Assembly (NCBI RefSeq): GCF_000332115.1
Contig: NC_020156.1
Span: 3,101,501 to 3,165,500 of the forward strand
Length of the DNA: 64,000 bases
Source: Nonlabens dokdonensis DSW-6
GTDB lineage: Bacteria > Bacteroidota > Bacteroidia > Flavobacteriales > Flavobacteriaceae
Direction: 5' to 3'
Both the position numbers and the translations under genes were made by a program. The stretch's first letter is position 1, and the number at the start of each line of letters is the position of its first letter. Below are positions 17,832-26,965 of this stretch, one piece after another. Below the pieces are notes generated by a model. It did not search any database. It saw nothing but the letters and a program-made list of their open reading frames with translations, and was not told the origin of the DNA.

Positions 17832-18704
17832 ATGAGCGTTTTAGTAAACAAAGATTCTAAAATTATAGTACAAGGTTTTACCGGTAGTGAAGGAACATTT
17901 CACGCAGGTCAAATGATCGATTACGGTACTAACGTAGTAGGTGGTGTGACGCCAGGAAAAGGTGGTCAAGAACACTTAGGTAAACCAGTTTTTAATACAG
18001 TTCAAGAAGCTGTTGAAAAAGCAGGTGCTGATGTTACTATCATTTTTGTGCCACCAGCTTTTGCTGCTGATGCGATTAAGGAGGCTGCTGATGCTGGTAT
18101 TAAAGTAATCATCACGATTACAGAAGGTATTCCAGTGGCAGACATGGTAAAAGCTGCAGATTATATTAAAGATAAAGACTGTAGACTAGTAGGTCCTAAC
18201 TGTCCAGGAGTAATCACTCCAGGAGAAGCAAAAGTAGGTATCATGCCAGGTTTTGTATTCAAAAAAGGAAAAGTAGGTATCGTTTCTAAATCTGGAACGC
18301 TTACTTATGAAGCATCTGACCAAGTGGTAAAACAAGGTTATGGTATTTCTACAGCAATAGGTATAGGTGGTGACCCAATCATAGGTACAACTACAAAAGA
18401 AGCTGTCGAATTATTCATGAATGATCCAGAAACGGAAGCTATCGTGATGATAGGTGAGATAGGTGGTCAGTTAGAAGCTGATGCGGCAAAATGGATCAAA
18501 GAAACTGGAAATAAAAAGCCTGTTATAGGTTTTATCGCAGGTGAAACTGCTCCTGCAGGAAGAACTATGGGGCACGCAGGTGCGATCGTAGGAGGATCTG
18601 AAGATACAGCACAAGCTAAAAAAGCTATTATGTCAGAATGTGGAATTCACGTTGTGGATTCACCAGCTGAAATCGGTAAGAAAGTTGCCGAAGTATTAGG
18701 ATAA
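17832..18704 (+). CDS. sucD: Succinyl-CoA synthetase (ADP-forming), alpha subunit
   Basis: SucD is the alpha subunit that carries the phosphohistidine of succinyl-CoA synthetase and pairs with SucC at 2292. At 290 aa it is full length. The CoA-binding Rossmann part starts [30 protein letters not shown], the [10 protein letters not shown] motif and the active-site His in [10 protein letters not shown] are intact. It is far from sucC, at the end of the lipid A block, and is followed after 9 bp by a strong hairpin terminator that also ends the block. Confidence 0.96.
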   Translation: MSVLVNKDSKIIVQGFTGSEGTFHAGQMIDYGTNVVGGVTPGKGGQEHLGKPVFNTVQEAVEKAGADVTIIFVPPAFAADAIKEAADAGIKVIITITEGIPVADMVKAADYIKDKDCRLVGPNCPGVITPGEAKVGIMPGFVFKKGKVGIVSKSGTLTYEASDQVVKQGYGISTAIGIGGDPIIGTTTKEAVELFMNDPETEAIVMIGEIGGQLEADAAKWIKETGNKKPVIGFIAGETAPAGRTMGHAGAIVGGSEDTAQAKKAIMSECGIHVVDSPAEIGKKVAEVLG

Positions 18705-18713
18705 ATTTTCTTA

Positions 18714-18760
18714 AACCAGAACAAGTAACAGTTAATCGGCGCTTGTTCTGGTTATTTTAT
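18714..18760 (+). terminator. Rho-independent terminator after sucD
   Basis: AACCAGAACAAG (18714-18725) pairs perfectly with CTTGTTCTGGTT (18742-18753), a 12-bp stem with a 16-nt loop followed by ATTTTAT. Confidence 0.85.
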
Positions 18761-18775
18761 ATAAACCAACTACTT

Positions 18776-19522
18776 ATGAAATTATTAGAAGGTAAAAATG
18801 TCATCATTACTGGTGGTAGTCGTGGGATAGGTAAAGGTATCGCTGAGGTGTTTGCAAAACATGGAGCAAACGTAGCATTTACTTATGCCAGCTCTGAAGG
18901 TCCTGCTCTTGAGTTAGAAAAAGAACTTTCTTCACTAGAAATCAAAGCAAAGGCTTATAAAAGCAATGCAGCAGATTTTAAAGAAGCACAAGAACTTATC
19001 GATCAGGTAACAAAAGACTTTGACAGCATTGATGTATTGATCAACAACGCTGGTATTACCAAAGACAATTTGTTAATGAGAATCAGCGAAGAAGATTTTG
19101 ATAAAGTAATTGAGGTCAACCTGAAGTCTGTTTTCAATATGACCAAAGCGGTTCAACGTACGATGTTAAAACAACGTAGCGGTAGTATCATTAATATGAG
19201 TAGTGTAGTAGGAGTCAAAGGTAATGCTGGTCAGACCAACTATGCAGCTAGTAAAGCTGGAATTATCGGTTTTAGTAAGTCTGTAGCTCTAGAATTAGGT
19301 TCTCGTAACATTAGATGTAACTCTATAGCACCAGGTTTTATTGAAACTGAAATGACTGGAGCGCTCAACGAGGCAACAGTTCAAGGATGGAGAGATGCCA
19401 TTCCTTTAAAACGCGGTGGTACTCCAGAAGATGTGGCAAATGCATGTGTATTTCTTGCCAGTGATCTTTCTACCTACGTAACAGGGCAAACTCTTAACGT
19501 AGATGGCGGAATGCTAACTTAA
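18776..19522 (+). CDS. fabG: 3-oxoacyl-ACP reductase
   Basis: FabG reduces 3-oxoacyl-ACP with NADPH in fatty-acid elongation. The protein is 248 aa. The cofactor motif TGGSRGIGKG (about 12-21), NNAGIT, the catalytic Ser in INMSSVVG, the YAASK dyad and SIAPGFIETEMT are all typical. I place the start at the ATG at 18776 and not an in-frame ATG at 18743, because the earlier one lies inside the sucD terminator and family members start MKLLEGKN. Two membrane protein genes follow closely on the same strand (15 and 11 bp gaps). The pairing with those proteins is positional only. Confidence 0.9.
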   Translation: MKLLEGKNVIITGGSRGIGKGIAEVFAKHGANVAFTYASSEGPALELEKELSSLEIKAKAYKSNAADFKEAQELIDQVTKDFDSIDVLINNAGITKDNLLMRISEEDFDKVIEVNLKSVFNMTKAVQRTMLKQRSGSIINMSSVVGVKGNAGQTNYAASKAGIIGFSKSVALELGSRNIRCNSIAPGFIETEMTGALNEATVQGWRDAIPLKRGGTPEDVANACVFLASDLSTYVTGQTLNVDGGMLT

Positions 19523-19537
19523 TAAAAAAATACTTTT

Positions 19538-21556
19538 ATGACCGTAGTTTTGATGATTGTAGCTGCAGGTATTGCTGCCTTAATAGCTCTTTTTCAGTAC
19601 GGTTATATAGGTACATCAAAAAATACTAGAAAAAAACCGTGGTTTGCGTTATTGCGCTTTCTCACGGTTTTTTCTATTTTATTACTTTTTATAGCTCCTA
19701 GATTTGACTCTAAAACCTATGAATCCTTGCTACCTCAATTAGTTATTGTAGTAGACGATTCTAAGTCTATTGATTACCTCGATTCTGGTGACGCTGTGAA
19801 AAAGGATTTGGAATCGATTTTAAATAATCAAGAGCTAAATTCAAATTTTGAGATTCAGACCTATAAGTTTTCTGAAACTATACAGCCACTCGATTCTTTA
19901 GGTTTTCTTGCGACAGAGACTGACTTAAGTGTTGCCATAACGCAACCTCAAGAGTTATTTAAGAACAGAAACAAAGCGGTAGTTGTTCTCACTGATGGCA
20001 ATCAAACCACTGGAAATAGTTATTCTTACTCACAAATAGATGAGAAAACAAGCTTATATCCGGTGATCTACGGTGATACTACGCAGTATGCAGATCTACA
20101 AATTACAAACATAAACGTGAATAGGTATTCCTACCTTAATAATGAGTTTCCTGTAGAAGTGTTTGTTTCCTATCAAGGTCAGGAAAAAGAGTCGCGTTTA
20201 TTTAAAATTACCCAAGGAAATAGCACCTTGTATTCTGAAACACTTTCTTTTGATTCTAAGAATAGGTCGGCAATTGTGAGCTTTAACCTTACCAGTAAAG
20301 CAGTAGGAACTCAATCTATGGTGGCGACTATAGAGGCGCTTCCTAATGAAAAGAACACTCAAAACAATTACCGAAGCTTTGCGGTTGAGGTGATCGATCA
20401 ACAGACTAATGTTTTGATTCTAAGCGACCAGTTGCATCCAGATATCGGCGCTTTGAAAAAGGCAATAGAGTCTAACCAGCAGCGTAAAGTCACGATTAAA
20501 AATACCAGTGAAGATTATGATCTCAATGAGTATAATCTAGTGGTAATGTATGGTGTGAGTTCCGCTTTCGAGAAAGCGTACACACAAATAGATCAATTTA
20601 ATAAAAATACATGGGTGATTACAGGTAGCCAGCCCGACATTGATTACCTGAATAGTAAATACCAAAGTTTTGAGTTAGAAAACAGTTTTGACTTTGATGA
20701 GGCACAGCCTATTCTCAATACATCTTACTCTACATTTAATCTAGATCAATTGAGTTTTGATGATTATCCTCCAGCTCAAGTGCCTTTTGGAGAATTGATT
20801 TTTAATACAAATGTTGACGTACTTTTTTATAAGAAAATAGGCGCAATTGCGACTACACAACCTATATGGTTTAATTATGAAGATGGTGATTCTAAACGTG
20901 CGGTGACACTAGCAAGCGGTTTATGGAGATGGAGAGCTCAAAGTTATTTAGACGAGCAAGATTTTAAGAATTTTGATGATTTAGTGAGCAGTCAGGTGCA
21001 ATACTTAGCCAGCAATAAAAAGCGCAATAGGCTAGAGGTAACTTACGAGCCATTCTACTATCAAAATAAAAGTATTTTAATAAATGCTCAATATCTGGAT
21101 AAAAATTATGAATTTGAAGACAATGGTATATTAAACTTAAATATAACTAATACTGAAAATAAGGAATTGATCACCAGACCTTTTGTACTAAGTGGTAATT
21201 CTTACGTAGTTGATTTAAGTGGTCTTGAAGCAGGTGATTATAGATTCACAGTTAAAGTAGAAAATGACCAGTTATCGCGCAGCGGTTCTTTCAGTATTTT
21301 AGAATATGATATTGAAAAGCAACAAGTAAATGCGAGTGATGCTGGAATGAAAAAATTAGTAGGTAATGAAAGGGTTTATTATCAAGGACAAACAGCTCAG
21401 TTGATAGAAAACTTGAACACAGACCCATTATTACAAACAGTAGAAAGAGCAAGTGTTAAACAAACCAGTCTAATAGACTGGAAGTACCTTTTAGGCCTTA
21501 TCTTGCTATTATTAGGACTAGAATGGTTTTTAAGAAAATATAACGGATTAGTTTAA
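19538..21556 (+). CDS. Large membrane protein with VWA-like domain
   Basis: A 672-aa inner-membrane protein. Two helices lie at the N-terminus (about 2-23 and 35-54) and one at the C-terminus (about 649-665, YLLGLILLLLGLEWFL). Between them lies a large exposed part. It begins with a von Willebrand A-like domain: VVDDSKS (about 71-77) fits the metal-site DxSxS pattern and VVLTDGNQTTGN follows, although the second Thr/Asp sites are not clear. Beta-rich domains then fill residues 190-620. Such architecture matches Bacteroidetes BatA/glutamine-amidotransferase-like membrane proteins. A one-mismatch palindrome at 20563 encodes AFEKA. It is coupled to fabG (15 bp) and the SPFH gene (11 bp). Confidence 0.75.
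   Translation: MTVVLMIVAAGIAALIALFQYGYIGTSKNTRKKPWFALLRFLTVFSILLLFIAPRFDSKTYESLLPQLVIVVDDSKSIDYLDSGDAVKKDLESILNNQELNSNFEIQTYKFSETIQPLDSLGFLATETDLSVAITQPQELFKNRNKAVVVLTDGNQTTGNSYSYSQIDEKTSLYPVIYGDTTQYADLQITNINVNRYSYLNNEFPVEVFVSYQGQEKESRLFKITQGNSTLYSETLSFDSKNRSAIVSFNLTSKAVGTQSMVATIEALPNEKNTQNNYRSFAVEVIDQQTNVLILSDQLHPDIGALKKAIESNQQRKVTIKNTSEDYDLNEYNLVVMYGVSSAFEKAYTQIDQFNKNTWVITGSQPDIDYLNSKYQSFELENSFDFDEAQPILNTSYSTFNLDQLSFDDYPPAQVPFGELIFNTNVDVLFYKKIGAIATTQPIWFNYEDGDSKRAVTLASGLWRWRAQSYLDEQDFKNFDDLVSSQVQYLASNKKRNRLEVTYEPFYYQNKSILINAQYLDKNYEFEDNGILNLNITNTENKELITRPFVLSGNSYVVDLSGLEAGDYRFTVKVENDQLSRSGSFSILEYDIEKQQVNASDAGMKKLVGNERVYYQGQTAQLIENLNTDPLLQTVERASVKQTSLIDWKYLLGLILLLLGLEWFLRKYNGLV
20563..20578. 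repeat. 16-bp palindromic repeat, copy 5 (genic, one mismatch)
   Basis: CGCTTTCGAGAAAGCG. The VWA-like gene reads it as AFEKA. Confidence 0.8.
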
Positions 21557-21567
21557 AAAAGAAAATT

Positions 21568-22383
21568 ATGGAAAAATTACCTAAAGCAGCGGTATTCACT
21601 TTAATAGGATTAGTGATACTTGCTATTGTTATTATTAAAAGTTCGGTCGTGATTGAGTCAGGACAAGCAGGAGTTTTATTTAAAACCCTTAACGATGGTG
21701 TAGATAGAGAAAATACCTATGGAGAAGGATTTCACATCATCGCTCCATGGAATGATATGATCATTTATCCGGTAAGACAGTTGTCTGTAAGCGATAAAAT
21801 GAGAGTACTTTCTGTAAATGGTCTTGAAGTAACTGTAGATGGAACCGTATGGTACCAGCCAGAATATGATAAGTTACCTTATTTACACCAAGAAAAAGGA
21901 CGTGAGTACGAATCTCAAATTCTTGCACCAGCAATAAGTGCTGCAGCGAGAAGTGTGGTAGGTCGTTACACACCAGAGCAATTGTATTCTAGTAAGCGTG
22001 ATGTCATTCAAAATGAAATTCTAGATGAAGTTCAAAAAGAATTATCAACGCAGTACATACAAGTAAACAGAGTTCTTGTAGAAGACGTGACGTTACCACC
22101 TAAAATTAAGTCTGCTATTGAGCGCAAATTAGAGCAAGAGCAAGAAGCATTAGAATATGAGTTTAGGCTTGCTAGAGCGACTAAGGAAGCACAAAGACAA
22201 AAAATTGATGCCGAAGGTAAAGCGGTAGCCAACAAAATTTTGAGCGCTTCTTTAACTGACAAGATTCTTACTGAAAAAGGAATCGAGGCAACTTTAAAGT
22301 TAGCAGAATCTCCTAATTCTAAAGTGATTGTAGTAGGTGGCGGCGAGAGCGGTGGTTTACCTATTATTTTAGGAAATCAGTAA
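21568..22383 (+). CDS. Prohibitin/SPFH-family membrane protein
   Basis: A 271-aa protein of the prohibitin branch of the SPFH family, which forms large ring assemblies on membranes, often with FtsH proteases. One N-terminal membrane helix (about 9-25, AVFTLIGLVILAIVIIKS) is followed by the SPFH domain (about 27-190; QAGVLFKTLNDGV, GEGFHIIAPW) and a coiled coil (about 190-240) rich in Glu, Ala and Arg. The C-terminus is Gly-rich (VVGGGESGG). No FtsH or HflK/C gene is adjacent. It follows the VWA-like gene by 11 bp and is followed by a terminator, so fabG-VWA-SPFH likely form one unit. Confidence 0.88.
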   Translation: MEKLPKAAVFTLIGLVILAIVIIKSSVVIESGQAGVLFKTLNDGVDRENTYGEGFHIIAPWNDMIIYPVRQLSVSDKMRVLSVNGLEVTVDGTVWYQPEYDKLPYLHQEKGREYESQILAPAISAAARSVVGRYTPEQLYSSKRDVIQNEILDEVQKELSTQYIQVNRVLVEDVTLPPKIKSAIERKLEQEQEALEYEFRLARATKEAQRQKIDAEGKAVANKILSASLTDKILTEKGIEATLKLAESPNSKVIVVGGGESGGLPIILGNQ

Positions 22384-22401
22384 CAGATATTATTGAATTT
22401 T

Positions 22402-22436
22402 AAAAAGCGCAAATCTCATGATTTGCGCTTTTTTAG
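22402..22436 (+). terminator. Rho-independent terminator after the SPFH gene
   Basis: AAAAAGCGCAAATC and GATTTGCGCTTTTT form a near-perfect 14-bp stem around a TCAT loop, with trailing T-run. Confidence 0.9.
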
Positions 22437-22495
22437 TTTATAACAGTTTGACCTTTAAATGTTTTCTTATCTTTAAGAACATTTAAACGATGGTT

Positions 22496-24181
22496 ATGTC
22501 TAGATTTTTACTTTTAATTTTTCTTACTTTTAGTGTTCAGTTTGCGCAGTCGCAGTGTCTACCAGTAACACAGTTTGATTATTCCAATTATACAGGAACA
22601 AGTGCAGAAATAAATTGGACGCCTGCAGGAACAGAAACTGCCTGGGTAATTGAATACGGTGTGCATCCCTATAACCCAGCAACTAATTCTGGGGTGATAA
22701 TATTTTCTACTGGTTCTCCTATTTTAGTAGTTACTGGATTGACACCTAATGTAGCGTATGATTTCTTTATTTCAGCAGATTGTCAAAATTTAGGAACTAG
22801 TGGTCAGACAGGACCGGTTATAGTTCCTTCTAATTCAATTAACGGTAGAATTATTTATGATTCAGATTCTAATGGTTGCAGTACCACTGATCCCATGGTG
22901 AGTGGAATGCGTATAAACGCCCAAGCTACTTCAGTTTCGTCTTTGTTCTCTGCCATTACAGATTCAAATGGAAATTATGAAATTTTAGTTCCTAGTGGAA
23001 ACTTCACTTTAGATATGGATTTCAATAACTCGATAGTTAGCGTAAATCCTCAAAGTACAAATATTTCTTTTCCGAATAGTAGCAATAATTTTACACAAGA
23101 CTTCTGCATTGTTCCAATAACATTACAACAAGATATAGTCGTCAGGATAATACCTATTAACCAAGCTAGGCCAGGTTTTAACGTGATGTACGATGTAATA
23201 GTCAGTAATCAAGGTACTTTACCAGTTAGTGATGTATTGAAATTCTCTTACAACAATACACTAATGACTTTTTTGTCAGCATTACCTACACAGGATAGTA
23301 CAACTGCAAATAGTATTTTCTGGAACTACACTTTAAATCCATTTGAAAGCAATACCTATAGAGTTACAATTAATTTAAATGCACCAACACATCCTACTAA
23401 TCCATTAAATGGTGGAGATATTATCTTACCAAATGCTAGTAGTTATCTTAATAGTGCTGATGTTGATCTTTCTAACAACTTCTATGTATTAGATCAAACT
23501 GTAGTAAACAGTTACGATCCTAATGACAAAACTTGTCTACAAGGCAATACTATTGAGCCAGATATGATAGGTGAATACTTGGAGTATCTGATACGTTTTG
23601 AAAACACAGGAACGGCAAGCGCCATTAACGTAAGAGTTAAAGATGTCATCGATACCTCTAAATTTGATATAGACAGTTTTGCGCCGTTAAACTCTAGTCA
23701 TGAGTATTATGCCAGCATCACAAATGGTAACGAAATTGAATTTTACTTTGACGACATCAATTTAGATTTTAACGATGCGACAAATGATGGTTATGTTCTA
23801 TTCAAAATCAAAACATTGAATTCATTAGCACTAGGCGATAGCTTTGATAATACTGCCGAAATCTATTTTGACTTCAACTTTCCGATTATTACCAATACCG
23901 AGACTGTTACTATTTTAAACACGACAAGTGTTGCAGATCCTACTGAAAATAGCATCTTGCTATCTCCTAATCCATCACAAGACTTTATAAGCCTTGATGC
24001 TGCCTTCACGATTGAATCGCTTTTGATATACGATATTCAAGGAAGAATGCAGTCGCAATATGATGAGTCGACAACGGATTTTGAAGCACCTATTTCTATT
24101 GCAAAGTTGAGTCAAGGCGTTTATTTTCTTGTTGTAAATAGCGATCAAGGTCAGGAAACGTTGAAGTTTATTAAGAAATAA
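22496..24181 (+). CDS. T9SS-secreted multidomain protein
   Basis: A protein of about 561 aa, exported by Sec and then T9SS. The start could be the ATG at 22490 or 22496; I prefer the second (MSRFLLLIFL). A signal peptide covers about 1-20. A fibronectin type III-like domain follows (about 21-105, PVTQFDYSNYTGTSAEINW). A carboxypeptidase-regulatory/SdrD-like segment comes next (about 115-180). A DUF11-like beta region leads into a DUF7619-type repeat (about 330-470) with SYDPNDKTC and FENTGTASA. The last 75 residues form a type A T9SS sorting domain (LLSPNPSQDFISL ... LSQGVYFLVV ... KFIKK). Such proteins are surface adhesins or are released. It is alone between the SPFH terminator and a repeat-rich gap. 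Confidence 0.85.
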   Translation: MSRFLLLIFLTFSVQFAQSQCLPVTQFDYSNYTGTSAEINWTPAGTETAWVIEYGVHPYNPATNSGVIIFSTGSPILVVTGLTPNVAYDFFISADCQNLGTSGQTGPVIVPSNSINGRIIYDSDSNGCSTTDPMVSGMRINAQATSVSSLFSAITDSNGNYEILVPSGNFTLDMDFNNSIVSVNPQSTNISFPNSSNNFTQDFCIVPITLQQDIVVRIIPINQARPGFNVMYDVIVSNQGTLPVSDVLKFSYNNTLMTFLSALPTQDSTTANSIFWNYTLNPFESNTYRVTINLNAPTHPTNPLNGGDIILPNASSYLNSADVDLSNNFYVLDQTVVNSYDPNDKTCLQGNTIEPDMIGEYLEYLIRFENTGTASAINVRVKDVIDTSKFDIDSFAPLNSSHEYYASITNGNEIEFYFDDINLDFNDATNDGYVLFKIKTLNSLALGDSFDNTAEIYFDFNFPIITNTETVTILNTTSVADPTENSILLSPNPSQDFISLDAAFTIESLLIYDIQGRMQSQYDESTTDFEAPISIAKLSQGVYFLVVNSDQGQETLKFIKK

Positions 24182-24381
24182 AGATTCTTTAGGGTTTTGT
24201 AGTTAAAGCTCTTAGATCATGAACAAGCAACGTGTCAAACCCTTTTCGTTAGTAGCAAGCTACTTAACTTTTTTCCCTTCATCTGAAGGGAAATACTTTA
24301 TTTAGATATTATTATAAGTTCCTCCTGAAATTATTGAATTCTAAAGACATTTTTAATTCTTACTAAGTTGACTTTATTAGT

Positions 24382-24425
24382 CATGCGTTGAATTAGTTGA
24401 GCATTTGCAATGCGGATTGCTGCAA
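24382..24425. repeat. Degenerate dispersed repeat, copy A
   Basis: Shares GCGTT(T)GAA-TAGTTGAGCATTT and AATGC..ATTGCT with the segment at 24643. GCATTTGCAATGC inside it is self-complementary. Confidence 0.6.
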
Positions 24426-24642
24426 ACAAAATACGAGCAAAACAAACACCTAATAATAAATTAGTATACTTTACAAAAGCGCGCTATTCAGTATTGTTTA
24501 TATTATAAAAGCTTTAGTGCTAGTACAAGCATTCTCCATCCTTTCCGACCAAACCTACGCTGCGCTCCAATTTGCCCACCTTTCCTTTTCTAAGGAAAGG
24601 AGTTTTTAAAGATGGCGCAATTTCCATATCGAGCGCATCTGT

Positions 24643-24688
24643 GATGCGTTTGAACTAGTTGAGCATTTTTAATGCACATTGCTCCAAG
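24643..24688. repeat. Degenerate dispersed repeat, copy B
   Basis: About 75-80 percent identical by eye to 24382-24425 in the same orientation; the internal palindrome is GCATTTTTAATGC. Confidence 0.6.
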
Positions 24689-24792
24689 TAATAAAAGAGC
24701 TTTATGAAATGTTTTTAGGAATGAAGCCTTGAATCTGTTTGCAAAGCAATTTTCAACTTCAACTTTAACTTAAGTTTAAACTTAAACCTAAA

Positions 24793-25269
24793 TTACGATC
24801 CATAAATACGCGTGTCTGCAATACCTACGATGACCCATTTGTCGTCTATAAAAAAGAGTGTGAACTTATTAGTTCCTATATGCGATAACAAATTATTGAA
24901 ATAGAATTCATAAGTGGTAGAAACAGTTGCGACCTGAGTATCGTTGCTGTAACTGATCTCAATAAGGCGTTCTTCAAAGGGAATACTATCTGGTATACTC
25001 GCAATTCCTTTTAAGAATCCGTCTATTTTTGTTTTGTTGATCATGCGTTGTTCACCTTTGATAGACATTGAGGTAAGCATGATTTCTGGTAGGATCATTT
25101 CTTTTAATGCCACCGTATCTTGCGCGTGAAAATTTTTAAAAAAGGTCTTCACAGCATCCACAGGATTAGGTTTTTCAATAGTCACCACGGTAGAATCTTG
25201 TGATATAGGTTGTTGTGAGTAAGCTTTCGCGAAAGCGAGAACACAAATAGCAGTAAATAGAAGTCTCAT
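24793..25269 (-). CDS. Exported NTF2-like (DUF4440-type) protein
   Basis: A 158-aa protein with a signal peptide whose end is coded by a copy of the 16-bp palindrome: MRLLFTAICVLAFAKAYSQQ, with AFAKA ending at residue 16 and probable cleavage after the A-K-A (AXA) site or a little later. The mature part has the NTF2-like pattern VDAVKTFFKNFHAQDTVALKEMI..., a helical start followed by strands (QVATVSTTYEFYFNN, HIGTNKFTLFFIDDKWVIVGIADTR). That layout fits calcium/calmodulin-associated or DUF4440-type domains without clear catalytic residues. It is divergent to panB, with the start codons 60 bp apart. Confidence 0.75.
   Translation of the reverse strand: MRLLFTAICVLAFAKAYSQQPISQDSTVVTIEKPNPVDAVKTFFKNFHAQDTVALKEMILPEIMLTSMSIKGEQRMINKTKIDGFLKGIASIPDSIPFEERLIEISYSNDTQVATVSTTYEFYFNNLLSHIGTNKFTLFFIDDKWVIVGIADTRIYGS
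25222..25237. repeat. 16-bp palindromic repeat, copy 6 (genic, one mismatch)
   Basis: AGCTTTCGCGAAAGCG. It is read as AFAKA and supplies the signal-peptidase region of the exported NTF2-like protein. Confidence 0.85.
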
Positions 25270-25301
25270 ATCGTATCCATTAAATTGAGCTGTAATATTA
25301 G

Positions 25302-25309
25302 TACTTTTG
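25302..25309 (+). promoter_or_regulatory. -7 box of panB
   Basis: TACTTTTG fits TAnnTTTG, 19 nt before the panB ATG. The octamer and the following GCTA are identical to those before lpxD (12610). Confidence 0.5.
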
Positions 25310-25328
25310 CTAGACTTAAAACAAGTTT

Positions 25329-26147
25329 ATGTCTACCGCAAAGAAGCAATATAAAAGAGTAACCGTTAAAACCCTTGTAGAAATGAAGGGCAATCACGAA
25401 AAGATCTCGATGTTAACGGCTTATGATTATACCATGGCAAAAATTATCGATAGCGCAGGAATAGACGTGATTCTTGTGGGCGATAGTGCGAGTAATGTAA
25501 TGGCTGGACATGAAACGACCTTACCGATAACGCTGGACCAAATGATTTATCATGCCAGTAGTGTGGTGCGAGGTACAGAACGTGCTCTTGTGGTGGTAGA
25601 TTTACCTTTCGGTAGTTATCAAAGTGATCCTAAAGAAGCTTTGCGCAGTGCGATACGCATCATGAAAGAAAGTGGCGGACACTCCGTAAAACTAGAAGGT
25701 GGAAGCGAGGTAAAAGAATCTATAAAACGTATTCTTAATGCAGGTATTCCAGTGATGGGACATTTAGGACTCACGCCACAATCCATTTATAAATTTGGTA
25801 CCTATACGGTTAGAGCCAAAGAAGAAGAAGAAGCGGCAAAACTAGTGGAAGACGCACTTGCGTTACAACGTTGGGGTTGTTTTGCACTGGTTCTAGAAAA
25901 AGTACCAGCAGCACTCGCAAAAAAAGTAGCCGACCAACTTACCATTCCAGTAATAGGAATAGGAGCAGGCGCTGGCGTGGATGGCCAGGTTCTCGTTTCT
26001 CACGATATGTTTGGGATGACACATGAGTTTAATCCGCGATTTTTACGTCGTTATTTGAATCTATATGAAGATATGGGAAATGCGGTAGCCAACTATGTAA
26101 AAGACGTCAAGGCAGTCGATTTTCCTAATGAAGAAGAGCAGTATTAA
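25329..26147 (+). CDS. panB: 3-methyl-2-oxobutanoate hydroxymethyltransferase
   Basis: PanB adds a hydroxymethyl group from methylene-THF to ketoisovalerate, the first committed step to pantothenate and CoA. The 272-aa protein shows [32 protein letters not shown] with the magnesium Asp, the GHLGLTPQS motif and [13 protein letters not shown] with the catalytic Glu earlier (VLEKVPA). The start ATG lies 19 nt after a good -7 box. Downstream are AAGAATCAAGA-type microrepeats and a hairpin, after which an accessory region begins. No panC is nearby. Confidence 0.96.
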   Translation: MSTAKKQYKRVTVKTLVEMKGNHEKISMLTAYDYTMAKIIDSAGIDVILVGDSASNVMAGHETTLPITLDQMIYHASSVVRGTERALVVVDLPFGSYQSDPKEALRSAIRIMKESGGHSVKLEGGSEVKESIKRILNAGIPVMGHLGLTPQSIYKFGTYTVRAKEEEEAAKLVEDALALQRWGCFALVLEKVPAALAKKVADQLTIPVIGIGAGAGVDGQVLVSHDMFGMTHEFNPRFLRRYLNLYEDMGNAVANYVKDVKAVDFPNEEEQY

Positions 26148-26233
26148 GAGTTAAGAAATAAGAATCAAGAAACAGGAATCAAGAGTTAAGAAACAAGAGG
26201 TAAGATTCAAGACTCAAGAAACTAGATTCAAAT
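26148..26233. repeat. Imperfect purine-rich microrepeat
   Basis: Seven or so imperfect copies of a TCAAGAAA/TTAAGAAA unit with AAGAG interruptions right after the panB stop. Confidence 0.65.
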
Positions 26234-26239
26234 AGTATG

Positions 26240-26267
26240 AACGTCTCTTTTTAGGAGGCGTTTTTTT
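26240..26267 (+). terminator. Terminator after panB (copy A of a duplicated terminator)
   Basis: AACGTCTC pairs with GAGGCGTT (one G-U) around a TTTTTAG loop and is followed by seven T. The loop, right arm and T-tract recur exactly at 29710-29729. Confidence 0.75.
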
Positions 26268-26368
26268 GTGGTTGGTGGTTTGGCTTTTGCTGTAGATCAG
26301 AAAGACTGCTAAAACTTTAATCCAACAGATTTTAGTTCACACACTTTTCAGAATAGTTTCTGGCGGCT

Positions 26369-26965
26369 TTAGTTCTTAGCAAATTTTATTAATGGATCTA
26401 AGTTACCATTATCAGCCTTTTTTAATGCTTTGATGTATTCTTTCCTCGTTTCGTTTGCTTTAACCATATTTGATTGATGCCACGTGAATATTTCACCACC
26501 AAAAATAGATTCGATAATGATGTCTGCCATCATTCTTGAATGCCTACCATTCCCATTTGGGAAACAATGAATAGATACAAGACGGTGTTTAAACCTTATA
26601 GCGATTTCTTCTGGTGGATACGTTTTATTGTCAATCCAGAACTTTGTGTCGTCCAACAAATTCTTTAATTCTATTCCAATATTTGGCCACGAGATTCCGA
26701 TGTTCTTTTCAGTTCTTCTAAATTGACCAGCCCATTTCCAGACATCGCTATACATTCTTTTATGCAAGTTTTTGATAAACTTTTCTGTTAGAATATTTCC
26801 AGGTTTAAATTTTGTGTAAATGGTCCATTCGACTGCTTTTTCTATGTTAAGCTGTTCAAATTCATCCAATTCTTCATGAGTAGTAATTGACTTTATTTTT
26901 AGACCATTCTTTTCCTCTTCCTCTAATGGAGTTTGTCCATTTTTATAATCAAATTCTAATCCCAT
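26369..26965 (-). CDS. Mobile mystery protein B, Fic domain protein
   Basis: A 198-aa Fic-fold protein of the mobile mystery B type, found next to mobile mystery A in mobile or variable gene sites. Fic enzymes usually transfer AMP or another nucleotide to hydroxyl groups. The core motif is at residues 133-144, HCFPNGNGRHSR: the catalytic H133, the anion-binding GNG and R141/R144 are kept. Compared with the textbook HPFx(D/E)GNGRxxR, the second residue is Cys and the metal-binding acidic residue is Asn, which may mean a different chemistry from AMPylation. The start overlaps the end of the regulator gene by 10 bp, so the two are coupled. No transposase is seen. Confidence 0.85.
   Translation of the reverse strand: MGLEFDYKNGQTPLEEEEKNGLKIKSITTHEELDEFEQLNIEKAVEWTIYTKFKPGNILTEKFIKNLHKRMYSDVWKWAGQFRRTEKNIGISWPNIGIELKNLLDDTKFWIDNKTYPPEEIAIRFKHRLVSIHCFPNGNGRHSRMMADIIIESIFGGEIFTWHQSNMVKANETRKEYIKALKKADNGNLDPLIKFAKN

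Larger units (their letters stand above)
24182..24792. other. Repeat-rich non-coding gap
   Basis: About 610 bp with no supportable gene. It contains a hairpin TTCCCTTCATCTGAAGGGAA (24276-24295), a second hairpin around CCTTTCC/GGAAAGG (near 24580-24600), two related ~45-bp segments (24382-24425 and 24643-24688) sharing GCGTT...AGTTGAGCATTT...AATGC...ATTGCT, and a run of AACTTNA-type microrepeats just before 24793. Confidence 0.7.
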
